Assembly (NCBI GenBank): GCA_016185915.1
Contig: JACPMP010000032.1
Span: forward strand, 1-21,433
Reading direction: 5' to 3'
DNA from: Candidatus Woesearchaeota archaeon
Lineage (GTDB): Archaea > Nanobdellota > Nanobdellia > Woesearchaeales > GW2011-AR4
Length of the DNA: 21,433 nucleotides
Below the pieces are notes generated by a model. It had not been told where the DNA came from, made no database searches, and saw nothing but the letters and a program-made list of their open reading frames with translations. This document shows, in pieces, positions 1 to 6,279 of this stretch. Made by a program: the position numbers and the translations under genes. Position 1 is the stretch's first letter. Every line of letters begins with the position of its first letter.

Positions 1-1489
1 CAACACATTTATTGTCAGATAGTATCTCAATTTCAACATTTCTTGAATATTTTTGGAATTCCTGCATGATTGTCGCTTCTGCCAGCTTGTGAGTGCCGCT
101 TTTCTTTTCCCTTGATTCTTGAACTGGAATAACAACTGTTTGCTCGCCATAGCTATAGATTTCATATTCAAGTTTTCCTGTTTCAAAGTCATTGACAACA
201 ACAACTGGCCTTGCCAAATCTGCTTCTGTCATTCCAGAAGGAACTTTGACTGTCATCTTTAGAGCAAGAACTTTATTAACAAACCCATTTTTGATAAAAA
301 TAACTGTATCAATTACTTGTGGAATAACACCCATTTCAACTCTGCCAATAAACCTTTGGATTGCGTCAACAGGAGAGGTTGCATGCACAACTCCAACCAT
401 TCCAACTCCAGCCAATCTTAAATCTGCAAAAAGCTTAAAATCATCTGTGTTTCTCATTTCATCAAAAATTGTATAATCTGGCCTTGAAAGCAATAAGATA
501 TCATGTATTTCCTGAGCATCACCATAAGAAATTGCATATTGTGTTATGCGCTCTGGCAAAATCAAATCTCGAGGTGCTTCAACAGTTTTTACTATCTTAT
601 CTTTTGAGGCATAATATTCAGATAAAGCCTGCGCAAATGTGGTTTTGCCCATTCCAGGAGCTCCTGCAACAAGAATTCCTTCTGCCTGCTCTGCTATCCT
701 TTTTGTTAATTTTTCCGTGAGCTTATAATCACTTAAATCCAATTTTCTGACAGGCCTTACAGCTGTTATCTCCCATCCATCTGAAAAAGGAGGTCTTGTT
801 ATAACAATTCTAAAACTTCCAAGCTGAACAATTGTAGAGCAGGTTCTTTCAATTTCAATAAAGCCGTCTTTTCTAAGTTTTGCATCTTCTATTATCTCCC
901 TTGACATATCTTGAATTTCTTCTTGTTTTAACAATGCTTTTCTCAATTCCTTAAACTGCCAATTGCCAGGCATTCCTTTTTTTGCATAAGGCGGTACATT
1001 CTCCCTTAAATGCACACTCATTGTTGTTTCGTCAAAAAATCTTTCAAGCTTAAGCTTTCTCAAACCCTTTTCAGGTCTTTTATAGTAAACTACTTTCATT
1101 CCTTTTGCTAATGCAACCTCGCTTTGCACTTTGTCTGATGTTATTAGTGTAGCATCTTCATCATAAGCCAATTGTCTAATCAAAGAATCAATTTCGCCAA
1201 GAGAGGCATGCCTTATCTCAGCAGCTTTTGGCCGTGAGCCCTTAAAAGAAAGCCCAAAGCCCTTCTCTGTTGAAAGCTTTTTTATTCTTTTTATCTCATC
1301 TAATCCAAGAAAACCTATTGCCTTGCCTAAGTTAGCTTGGTGCTCTAGCTCAGCAATCACAGCTTCATGTATGGTTATTTCGTTAGACTTAAGCTGGTTA
1401 TTTTTTACTTTTTCTGATAACAGACCTTCAATTATAACCGATGTGTCTGGCACAATCTTTTCTATAATTTGTATATTAATTTGTTCCAT
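1..1489 (-). CDS. PIN-domain ATPase (PINA-like), C-terminus cut by window edge
   Basis: I translated 496 codons from ATG at 1489-1487; the frame is still open at base 1, so the C-terminal end (a KH-like region in this family) is missing. Residues about 10-135 form a PIN domain with acidic residues D15, E47, D101 and D119. Residues about 250-420 are a PilT/VirB11-type secretion-ATPase-like core with Walker A GAPGMGKTT (276-284), Walker B ending in FDEMR (342-346) and a His box HATSP (369-373). This architecture is the archaeal PIN-ATPase family; a Sulfolobus member, PINA, was described as a Holliday-junction migration ATPase working with Hjc and Hjm. A role in recombination is therefore likely but taken from the family. 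A TATA box 24-32 bp upstream of the ATG implies a leaderless message. Confidence 0.93.
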   Translation of the reverse strand, partial: MEQINIQIIEKIVPDTSVIIEGLLSEKVKNNQLKSNEITIHEAVIAELEHQANLGKAIGFLGLDEIKRIKKLSTEKGFGLSFKGSRPKAAEIRHASLGEIDSLIRQLAYDEDATLITSDKVQSEVALAKGMKVVYYKRPEKGLRKLKLERFFDETTMSVHLRENVPPYAKKGMPGNWQFKELRKALLKQEEIQDMSREIIEDAKLRKDGFIEIERTCSTIVQLGSFRIVITRPPFSDGWEITAVRPVRKLDLSDYKLTEKLTKRIAEQAEGILVAGAPGMGKTTFAQALSEYYASKDKIVKTVEAPRDLILPERITQYAISYGDAQEIHDILLLSRPDYTIFDEMRNTDDFKLFADLRLAGVGMVGVVHATSPVDAIQRFIGRVEMGVIPQVIDTVIFIKNGFVNKVLALKMTVKVPSGMTEADLARPVVVVNDFETGKLEYEIYSYGEQTVVIPVQESREKKSGTHKLAEATIMQEFQKYSRNVEIEILSDNKCV

Positions 1490-1512
1490 AAAATGTTAAG
1501 AATTTGCCTTTC

Positions 1513-1521
1513 TTTATAAAA
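1513..1521 (-). promoter_or_regulatory. TATA box of the PIN-ATPase gene
   Basis: Read on the minus strand this is CTTTTATAAAG-like, about 24-32 bp upstream of the ATG at 1489. That is the archaeal TBP-site distance to the transcription start, so the message is probably leaderless. Confidence 0.6.
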
Positions 1522-1640
1522 GTTTGTATTTTTATTAATTTTCTATATTGTAAAATATTTTTAAAAGGTTGAATTTAATTATTTATAATATTGAAGATAA
1601 TGTATATCTATAAAAAATACCTAATGGCCAATCAAAAGAA

Positions 1641-2003
1641 TTACGTAGAATATAAAGGTAAAGTAGTAAGTTCATATGTTTTGTCTGGTCTTCTTTCAAA
1701 TCGTAATATAGTTGGATTATCACCATCAGAATTATCAAGAGGTAAGCCAAAAATTGTTCCTAGATAAAATTCAATAGTAGCCGCATATCCTACAACTCTG
1801 GGATGCTTTTTTAAAAAATTCGGTGTATATTGGCCTCGAATAGCACGAATAATCTCCTCCTTAGTAAATGTATCTCTCTTAGTCTCGCTAAGAACAACTG
1901 ACACTCTATCTCCAAGGCTCATTTTCAACAACATATAAGGGAAATACCAGTTTAATATAAACTTTTTTATTTGCTCCAGTTTTGAAAACATCATTGAAAA
2001 CAT
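1641..2003 (-). CDS. Hypothetical protein, 120 aa, downstream of the transglutaminase-like gene
   Basis: This is an intact frame starting 3 nt after the stop of the transglutaminase-like gene, so the two are probably cotranscribed. I do not recognise the family. The first 30 residues are hydrophobic and basic (Met- and Phe-rich, two early alternative Met starts at residues 4 and 5). They could be an amphipathic or membrane-associated helix. The rest is soluble-looking, with a patch TKEEIIRAIRGQY near residue 47. It ends about 150 bp before the start of the PIN-ATPase gene. No catalytic motif is visible. The close spacing behind a secreted-protein gene is the only functional hint. Confidence 0.6.
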   Translation of the reverse strand: MFSMMFSKLEQIKKFILNWYFPYMLLKMSLGDRVSVVLSETKRDTFTKEEIIRAIRGQYTPNFLKKHPRVVGYAATIEFYLGTIFGLPLDNSDGDNPTILRFERRPDKTYELTTLPLYST

Positions 2004-2006
2004 TAA

Positions 2007-4070
2007 TCACTCAACCATTTTCTTTTTCATCATCACAACCCACCATACCAATCCAATAAAAAGAATACCAACAACAAAAAGCATAATTGTTGCAGACTTC
2101 AGACTTATATTTCCTAAATTGTTAATCCACAACAAAAATCTTTGCCATAAAGTAATATTTGCCAAGCTTATTGAAAATTCTTTATTGACGTTATAAGATT
2201 TTTTTAATCCATCATAATAATTAACATTTATTTTGTAGTTATTTCTCCCATATTCCAATTGTTTTCCTATAAAATTTAATACAAATTTTCTGTTTTCTAT
2301 TAACTCATTAATCTGCCATTTTTTCTCAATCCCATTTCGAGTGAAAATAACTTCAATATTCTTTGGGTTTGACTGTGATTTCTTAGAAAGCGTAAAAGCA
2401 ATAGTAAAATTTTCATTGTAGGAAACATTTATTGGAAACCCTAAATCTTCAATTTCAATTTTTGGCATATCATTAACCTTAAAGCTGACATAAGCTGCTT
2501 TTGAAACAAGCTCGTTCCTTAAAGTAACAGGACTTTCTCTAAATCCGAAATTTGATTTGTTAATTTCAAATGTAACATTTTTTGTTTGCGAAATTCCCAA
2601 GCTTATTTTCTTGCATTTATTCTCAAAGCAAATGTCTGCATTTTCTAAAAAAATATTTCCTGTGTTCTTTGCATCACAATAAACTTTAACATCCTCATAC
2701 TCATAAAACTCATTTTTAGGAATTTTACAATCCAAAAGAACATTTCCTGAGTACTTTTTTTCTTTCTCTTCCTCTAATAATTTTGCTATTTGCTCAACTT
2801 CTTCAAATGAAACTTGCCTCTCTCTTATGTTAGATGTAAAGCTTGTCTCTGATGAGATATTTTGCAATGTGCTGACAACTAACGGAAATGTGTAGGAAAA
2901 TCTGCTGTCTAAATTCTCATCCAATTTTAATAACCAAAAAACTTTCTTTTTTTCTCTTGGCAGCAATAAAATGCTTTTTAATTCGTTTCCTACTATCTTG
3001 ATTTCTTTTGGTTTGTTCAGATAAAGCTCAGTTGCATAATAAAAATCATTTAAGTTCTCTATTGTGGCTGTTAGTAAATTATACGAGCCAAAATTAACCG
3101 TTTTTTTCAAAGCGGAAACTTCTACGCTTAATGGCGTTTTAAAATAACCAATCCTTTCAATTAAATTAGTTTTTATATCGAGCTTTCTTGTTTTTAAGTC
3201 AGCATTTCTGCCCAACCAATTATAGTAAGTTGATGGCTCGTCAGAATCAACAGACTCCTTGAATGTTATATGAGTTGGGTCAACCCAGCCAAATTCGCCA
3301 TAAGTCACATCAAATGGAACCCACCCATAGTTTGGAAAATAAACTTCTGCCCACCCATGAGCGCCCCAATTTTCCGGAAACAAGGGAGAGTTTGTATACG
3401 CAATTCCAGAAACAAACCTTGCAGGAATGCCTACAGCCCTTAATAAAGCGATAAACAATGATGTCAATTCATCGCAAACACCTTGCTTGTTTTGCAAAAC
3501 CCATGATGCTTTCTGGCTTACTTCTGCAGTCAAAGTGCTTAGATTATAGTTTACATTATTCTTAGTCCAATCAGCTATTTTAAAAACCGCAGCATACAAA
3601 TCGTTCTCTCCCTTGGCAAGCTCAGATGCAATCCTTACAATGTCCTCGTCATTTGAGTCAATAGTTTCGCTTGGTTTAGTATAAACAACAACATCTTTGG
3701 GAAGTTCCTCAATTGGAAATTTTATTTTTTGATTTACTGGTATTATTGTGTTTATAGTTTTGACATCTGTATTTAACCTAAAATCAATCTTGCCTTCCGG
3801 TCTTTTCCATGCGAATTTCAATGAATTTTCTGTAAGCTCTGCTTGTGGAATTGTTTGAAATTTTAGCAATTCTTGCCTATCTGTTTGTTTTGGAAAGAAA
3901 GTCATGTTTATTGTTGCAGTATCAATGTAGCCGCTTGGTGTTAAGGGAACAACCTCAGCATCACCGTAAATGTTGATATTGGCAACAATATTTTGGCTAT
4001 TGTAGAACCAATCAGCAAGAACAGAGGGAATTATGATTAACAACACAAAAAATACTCCAAGTTTTTTCAT
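2007..4070 (-). CDS. Secreted, membrane-anchored transglutaminase-like protein
   Basis: The protein has 687 residues. The N-terminal 20 residues (MKKLGVFFVLLIIIPSVLAD) are a signal peptide. A transglutaminase-like cysteine-protease fold lies at about 145-275, with the triad visible as C199 (QGVCDE), H238 (GAHGWAEV) and D254 (WVPFDVTYG). Residues 300-640 look like beta-rich repeated domains; a Cys pair motif CFENKC is near residue 490. A single membrane helix at about 660-680 precedes a basic tail (KKKMVE), so the enzyme domain faces outside. Family members cut or cross-link proteins; the substrate here is unknown, with the cell envelope or cell-surface proteins the natural guess. A TATA box is 23-30 bp before the ATG, so the message is probably leaderless. 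Confidence 0.88.
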   Translation of the reverse strand: MKKLGVFFVLLIIIPSVLADWFYNSQNIVANINIYGDAEVVPLTPSGYIDTATINMTFFPKQTDRQELLKFQTIPQAELTENSLKFAWKRPEGKIDFRLNTDVKTINTIIPVNQKIKFPIEELPKDVVVYTKPSETIDSNDEDIVRIASELAKGENDLYAAVFKIADWTKNNVNYNLSTLTAEVSQKASWVLQNKQGVCDELTSLFIALLRAVGIPARFVSGIAYTNSPLFPENWGAHGWAEVYFPNYGWVPFDVTYGEFGWVDPTHITFKESVDSDEPSTYYNWLGRNADLKTRKLDIKTNLIERIGYFKTPLSVEVSALKKTVNFGSYNLLTATIENLNDFYYATELYLNKPKEIKIVGNELKSILLLPREKKKVFWLLKLDENLDSRFSYTFPLVVSTLQNISSETSFTSNIRERQVSFEEVEQIAKLLEEEKEKKYSGNVLLDCKIPKNEFYEYEDVKVYCDAKNTGNIFLENADICFENKCKKISLGISQTKNVTFEINKSNFGFRESPVTLRNELVSKAAYVSFKVNDMPKIEIEDLGFPINVSYNENFTIAFTLSKKSQSNPKNIEVIFTRNGIEKKWQINELIENRKFVLNFIGKQLEYGRNNYKINVNYYDGLKKSYNVNKEFSISLANITLWQRFLLWINNLGNISLKSATIMLFVVGILFIGLVWWVVMMKKKMVE

Positions 4071-4092
4071 TTTATTTAAGTTAATATATTAG

Positions 4093-4100
4093 TTTATAAG
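4093..4100 (-). promoter_or_regulatory. TATA box of the transglutaminase-like gene
   Basis: The minus strand reads CTTATAAACT about 25 bp upstream of the start codon at 4070, matching an archaeal TATA box with almost no leader. Confidence 0.55.
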
Positions 4101-4425
4101 TTTTGTTGTTAAGTCTATGTTGCATTACAATAAAAATAAATTAAAAAACGAGAACGACTTTTGGAAGTATTAGTGAGGAAAGTGAACCGTTGCGATTGTT
4201 TTAGTGCATATAATAGGCGAGGTTTCGCGATATGTCGGAAATTTTCATTATATATTGAATTTTGTAAAAATTTCCGAGCATGCTCAAAAATCACAACTAT
4301 TTGAAATACATTATTGCGATTTTTGACATGGCAAGAAAGCGAAACCGAGCAGTAAATTTTGTTCCAAAGGAACAGATTGAAAATTTTGAAAATAATTAAC
4401 TTGATTAAAAACAAAATCAACAAAT
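4101..4425. other. AT-rich intergenic stretch without a credible gene, holding a structured element
   Basis: No frame here looks coding. It holds a large nested inverted-repeat structure (4221-4346, described separately), a small perfect hairpin GTTCC-AAA-GGAAC near 4371, and a segment resembling 7248-7335. An open frame of 102 codons on the minus strand has no family resemblance and runs through the palindromes, so I do not call it. Confidence 0.5.
4221..4346 (-). repeat. Palindromic structured repeat element, copy A
   Basis: The outer stem is GGTTTCGC (4221-4228) with GCGAAACC (4339-4346). Inside, ATGTC (4232-4236) faces GACAT (4325-4329). Between these are two arms: CGGAAATTTT (4236-4245) with AAAATTTCCG (4267-4276), and TCAAAAATC (4284-4292) with GATTTTTGA (4318-4326), extended by CAA/TTG after one mismatch. 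The arms are separated by the palindrome GAGCATGCTC (4276-4285). A second copy in opposite orientation lies at 5140-5300, so strand is given relative to that copy. It looks like a small mobile palindromic element or a structured RNA. Confidence 0.6.
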
Positions 4426-4433
4426 TTTATAAA
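4426..4433 (+). promoter_or_regulatory. TATA box of the tRNA-Ser gene
   Basis: TTTTATAAA-type box 25-32 bp upstream of the tRNA 5' end at 4458, the normal archaeal spacing. It may also drive the aIF5A gene that follows the tRNA by 9 nt. Confidence 0.75.
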
Positions 4434-4488
4434 CAATCAAAATAATCTTCTCATTCTGCCGAGGTCGCATAGCCCGGCCATTGCGGTG

Positions 4489-4510
4489 ATTTATTCAAAA
4501 TAAACTGCAA
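4489..4510 (+). other. tRNA-Ser intron 1, position 29/30, 22 nt
   Basis: Perfect bulge-helix-bulge: central helix GCGG (4483-4486) with CTGC (4505-4508) including one G-U; bulges TG^A (4487-4489) and AA^G (4509-4511). The inner helix is TTTATT/AATAAA with a CAA loop. Its removal restores the fourth and fifth base pairs of the anticodon stem. Confidence 0.85.
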
Positions 4511-4518
4511 GATTGCTA

Positions 4519-4557
4519 AGGGTTATGCCCTTCATATACCAGCAGTGGCTCGCACAG
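4519..4557 (+). other. tRNA-Ser intron 2, canonical position 37/38, 39 nt
   Basis: The cut after A37 (4518) and before A38 (4558) is the canonical archaeal site. Central helix TTGC (4513-4516) with GCAC (4552-4555) pairs at three of four positions. The inner helix GGGTTAT (4520-4526) with GTGGCTC (4545-4551) is G-U rich. A competing hairpin AAGGG-TTATG-CCCTT (4518-4532) exists inside it. Confidence 0.75.
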
Positions 4558-4589
4558 ATCCACTGTCCGAAAGGACACGGGAGTTCAAA

Positions 4590-4707
4590 TACAACCTTTT
4601 CTTTGCTCGCAAGAGCCTCGCAAAAAAAAGCTTGACCAAAAGAAAACGGGGGAGGAACATAAAGTTCCTCGAACTGGAAACTTTTGAAATGAAAGGGTTG
4701 TTGAAAG
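4590..4707 (+). other. tRNA-Ser intron 3, T-loop position 59/60, 118 nt
   Basis: Textbook bulge-helix-bulge: outer helix is the T stem GGGAG/CTCCC, central helix TTCA (4584-4587) with TGAA (4702-4705), bulges AA^T (4588-4590) and AG^T (4706-4708). The inner helix has 11 bp, ACAACCTTTTC (4591-4601) with GAAAGGGTTGT (4691-4701). A further perfect hairpin GAGGAAC-ATAAA-GTTCCTC lies inside, near 4651-4670. The T base is ambiguous between 59/60 and 60/61; pairing favours 59/60. Confidence 0.9.
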
Positions 4708-4730
4708 TCTCCCCCTCGGCGTTTTTTAAA

Positions 4731-5108
4731 ATGCCCACCGCATCTGAATTGGAAAGAGGAAATTACTTTATCTACAACAATGAGCCAGTCAGGGTTATAA
4801 GAAAAGAAGTCATTGTAGTCGGGACTCATTCTCACAGCAAGTTGAAATTTTACATCCAGGGATTAAGGGAAAAGGGGGAAAGAGCAGTTATATTTCAGCA
4901 TTCTGACAGGGTTGATAAGGTAGAAATAATGCGAAAGAATGGGCAGGTGATATCCAAAATAGGAAATAAGGTGCAATTAATGGATGCAGTCAGCTATGAG
5001 ACATTGGACTCAAATCTTCCTGCAGAGCTAATCAATGATATAAATATAGGAGACACAGTTACATTTGTTGAATTAAACGGAAGAGTTGAAATTTTAGATA
5101 AAAGATAA
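4731..5108 (+). CDS. Translation initiation factor aIF5A, hypusine lysine absent
   Basis: The protein has 125 residues from ATG 4731. Upstream in-frame starts are rejected because that stretch is the tRNA-Ser intron and 3' exon. The family is recognised from its order and length: an N-terminal SH3-like domain with the modification loop, then an OB-fold domain from about residue 65. The loop reads VVGTHSHSKLKF (29-40); in aIF5A/eIF5A it normally reads GKHG(H/S)AK, with the first Lys converted to hypusine. Here that position is Thr32, while Lys37 (the later conserved Lys) is kept. The factor normally helps ribosomes through poor peptide-bond substrates. The gene starts 9 nt after the tRNA end, with no clear TATA of its own at the right distance, so it is probably cotranscribed with the tRNA and freed by tRNA 3' processing. 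Confidence 0.88.
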   Translation: MPTASELERGNYFIYNNEPVRVIRKEVIVVGTHSHSKLKFYIQGLREKGERAVIFQHSDRVDKVEIMRKNGQVISKIGNKVQLMDAVSYETLDSNLPAELINDINIGDTVTFVELNGRVEILDKR

Positions 5109-5139
5109 CCTTTTAACTTTGATTTGCTTTTTCTGAAGA

Positions 5140-5300
5140 ATGTCAAAAATTCCAATTTACAAATATCCTAAAAAATGCTTTGCATTTTTGGGAACTTGAA
5201 CTCTGTTCAAGTCATAATGGAATTTTTGAGCATGCTCGGAAATCGCTGGATTTCCCTGCACTGCAAGTAACAGGAGGTACGCCTTAGCAATTTCCGACAT
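5140..5300 (+). repeat. Palindromic structured repeat element, copy B
   Basis: Ends ATGTC (5140-5144) and GACAT (5296-5300). Arm 1 is TCAAAAATTCCA (5143-5154) with TGGAATTTTTGA (5218-5229), 12 perfect bp. It encloses hairpins AAAAATGC/GCATTTTT (5171-5189) and ACTTGAAC/GTTCAAGT (5194-5212). The palindrome GAGCATGCTC is at 5228-5237. Arm 2 is TCGGAAAT (5236-5243) with ATTTCCGA (5290-5297). The architecture and key words are those of copy A, inverted. Base-pair changes between the copies keep the arms paired. The right end overlaps the start codon of the pseudouridine synthase gene. Confidence 0.65.
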
Positions 5301-6033
5301 GTCCAAAAAAATATCTCTCAAACAGTTTCTGATGAAAGCTGGGAAATTTGAAAAGGTTTATGAATGCATTCAAGCCATTAGAAACGGCAAAATCTCCATC
5401 AATAATAAAATAATCATTAACCCAAACTATTTTTTCAATCCAAAGAACGTTTTGATTAAATTCAATAATGAAAAAATCAAGACAGTTGGAAAACTCTACT
5501 TTCTTTTGAACAAGCCTGCCGGTTATTTATCGCAAAAATCCGAAAGTGAAAAAACGATATACGATTTGAGCAAAAAACTGAACATAGACAAAAACTCGAA
5601 AGCATCTCTTTTTGCAGTCGGCAGGCTTGACAAAGATACAGAAGGCTTGATGATAATAACTAATGACGGGAAATTGTCAAATTTAATCTCAAATCCAAGA
5701 AATGAAATCAAAAAGGAGTATTATGCAACATTGGAAAATCCGGTTGATAAAAATAAGATAAACATTCTGGAAAAGGGAATTGAGCTGGAAGTAGCTTATG
5801 AGAAATACAAGACAAAGCCATGCAAGATAAAAATTGCCGGAGAAAAAGAAATTTACATTTCAATTTCAGAAGGAAAGAAAAGGCAAATAAGAAAAATGTT
5901 TGATGCAATCTGCAATAAAGTTGTTTATTTGAAAAGGGTTTCTATTGGTGGCATACAACTCGGCAATCTGAAAGCAGGAGAAATAAAAGATATTTCAAGA
6001 GATGAAGTTTACAAAAATATAATAAAAAATTAA
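5299..6033 (+). CDS. RsuA/RluB-family pseudouridine synthase
   Basis: The protein has 244 residues. An S4 RNA-binding domain lies at about 4-55. The catalytic pseudouridine synthase domain follows, with the family motif GRLDKDTEGL at 108-117 and catalytic Asp111. KKRQIRKMF near residues 193-201 is the second conserved block of the RsuA/RluB/RluE/RluF group. The enzyme isomerises uridine in rRNA, probably large-subunit rRNA. This group is mainly bacterial, so transfer from bacteria is likely; archaea usually use H/ACA RNPs. The start at 5299 coincides with the end of a structured element. An AGGAGGT (5272-5278) lies 20 nt upstream, too far for a normal Shine-Dalgarno unless folding brings it closer. 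Confidence 0.9.
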   Translation: MSKKISLKQFLMKAGKFEKVYECIQAIRNGKISINNKIIINPNYFFNPKNVLIKFNNEKIKTVGKLYFLLNKPAGYLSQKSESEKTIYDLSKKLNIDKNSKASLFAVGRLDKDTEGLMIITNDGKLSNLISNPRNEIKKEYYATLENPVDKNKINILEKGIELEVAYEKYKTKPCKIKIAGEKEIYISISEGKKRQIRKMFDAICNKVVYLKRVSIGGIQLGNLKAGEIKDISRDEVYKNIIKN

Positions 6034-6062
6034 TTTCTAAAATTTAATTGTTGGAAATTCCC

Positions 6063-6097
6063 CGCCGCTTGCGGCGAATGGGATTTTTATTTTTTTC
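6063..6097 (+). terminator. GC-rich hairpin followed by T-rich tract
   Basis: CGCCGC (6063-6068) pairs with GCGGCG (6071-6076) across a two-base loop, and is followed by T-rich sequence to 6097. It sits 30 bp after the pseudouridine synthase stop and just before the initiator tRNA promoter, so it probably insulates the two. Confidence 0.55.
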
Positions 6098-6104
6098 AGT
6101 AACG

Positions 6105-6112
6105 TTTATAAA
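6105..6112 (+). promoter_or_regulatory. TATA box of the initiator tRNA gene
   Basis: TTTATAAA 24-31 bp upstream of the tRNA 5' end at 6136. Confidence 0.75.
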
Positions 6113-6148
6113 CAAAGTTTAATTCTTAAAATTATAGCGGAGTAGGGC

Positions 6149-6178
6149 TTCTGTAGCCGCACAGACTACAGACCTAAT
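6149..6178 (+). other. Initiator tRNA intron 1, position 13/14 (D arm), 30 nt
   Basis: Perfect bulge-helix-bulge: central helix TAGG (6143-6146) with CCTA (6173-6176), bulges GC^T (6147-6149) and AT^A (6177-6179). The inner helix is TCTGTAG/CTACAGA (6150-6156 with 6166-6172) and closes a 9-nt loop. Confidence 0.85.
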
Positions 6179-6196
6179 AGTCAGGAGTGCCCGATG

Positions 6197-6225
6197 ATTT
6201 TGTCAGATTTCTGACACAATCGGAT
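6197..6225 (+). other. Initiator tRNA intron 2, position 29/30, 29 nt
   Basis: Central helix CCGA (6191-6194) with TCGG (6220-6223), perfect; bulges TG^A (6195-6197) and AT^G (6224-6226). The inner helix TTTTGTCAG/CTGACACAA (6198-6206 with 6211-6219) has one mismatch. It occupies the same tRNA position as intron 1 of the tRNA-Ser gene. Confidence 0.85.
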
Positions 6226-6233
6226 GGCTCATA

Positions 6234-6252
6234 GGGTTTGTCTGCCTTAGAC
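6234..6252 (+). other. Initiator tRNA intron 3, canonical position 37/38, 19 nt
   Basis: Cut after A37 (6233) and before A38 (6253). Central helix CTCA (6228-6231) with TTAG (6247-6250) pairs at three of four positions; the inner stem is short (GG/CC plus a wobble). Placement is fixed by the need for the CCCAT half of the anticodon stem. It is the weakest of the seven motifs. Confidence 0.65.
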
Positions 6253-6258
6253 ACCCAT

Positions 6259-6279
6259 ATTAGCAAAAGCTAAGGGCAC
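6259..6279 (+). other. Initiator tRNA intron 4, position 43/44, 21 nt
   Basis: Central helix ACCC (6253-6256) with GGGC (6274-6277) pairs at three of four positions; bulges AT^A (6257-6259) and AC^A (6278-6280). Inner helix TTAGC/GCTAA with an AAAA loop (6260-6273). Removal leaves the standard 5-nt variable loop AGGTC. A 44/45 register is a slightly worse alternative. Confidence 0.7.

Larger units (their letters stand above)
4458..4721 (+). tRNA. tRNA-Ser (anticodon GCU) interrupted by three introns
   Basis: The acceptor stem GCCGAGG (4458-4464) pairs with CCTCGGC (4714-4720), followed by discriminator G73 (4721); no CCA is encoded. After removal of three introns (4489-4510, 4519-4557, 4590-4707) an 85-nt type II tRNA remains. 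Its D arm is 4467-4484, its anticodon stem GTGGA/TCCAC, and its anticodon loop TTGCTAA (anticodon GCT, 4515-4517). The long variable arm is TGTCC-GAAA-GGACA (4564-4577), the T stem GGGAG/CTCCC and the T loop TTCAAAT. G73 and the long variable arm are archaeal tRNA-Ser features. The gene needs all three excisions to give any complete stem set; no shorter reading works. The poly-T after it (4722-4727) may assist 3' formation. Confidence 0.92.

Noticed and set aside
4328..4399. Possible 23-codon peptide starting MARKRNR
   Set aside because: The related sequence at 7273 has a stop after six codons, so it is a repeat and not a conserved peptide.
4115..4423. Minus-strand frame of 102 codons
   Set aside because: No family resemblance, and it runs through the palindromic element; the composition is that of AT-rich intergenic DNA.
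4458..4721. tRNA-Ser with only two introns (single large intron in the anticodon region)
   Set aside because: Using GTGGCTCGCAC as the anticodon stem gives a 19-nt arm with a mismatch. Adding the 29/30 intron gives perfect GTGGA/TCCAC and a 7-nt loop with GCT.
4545..4730. Upstream extension of the aIF5A frame (62 extra codons)
   Set aside because: This stretch is the tRNA-Ser 3' exons and its 118-nt intron; aIF5A homologues start at the ATG at 4731.
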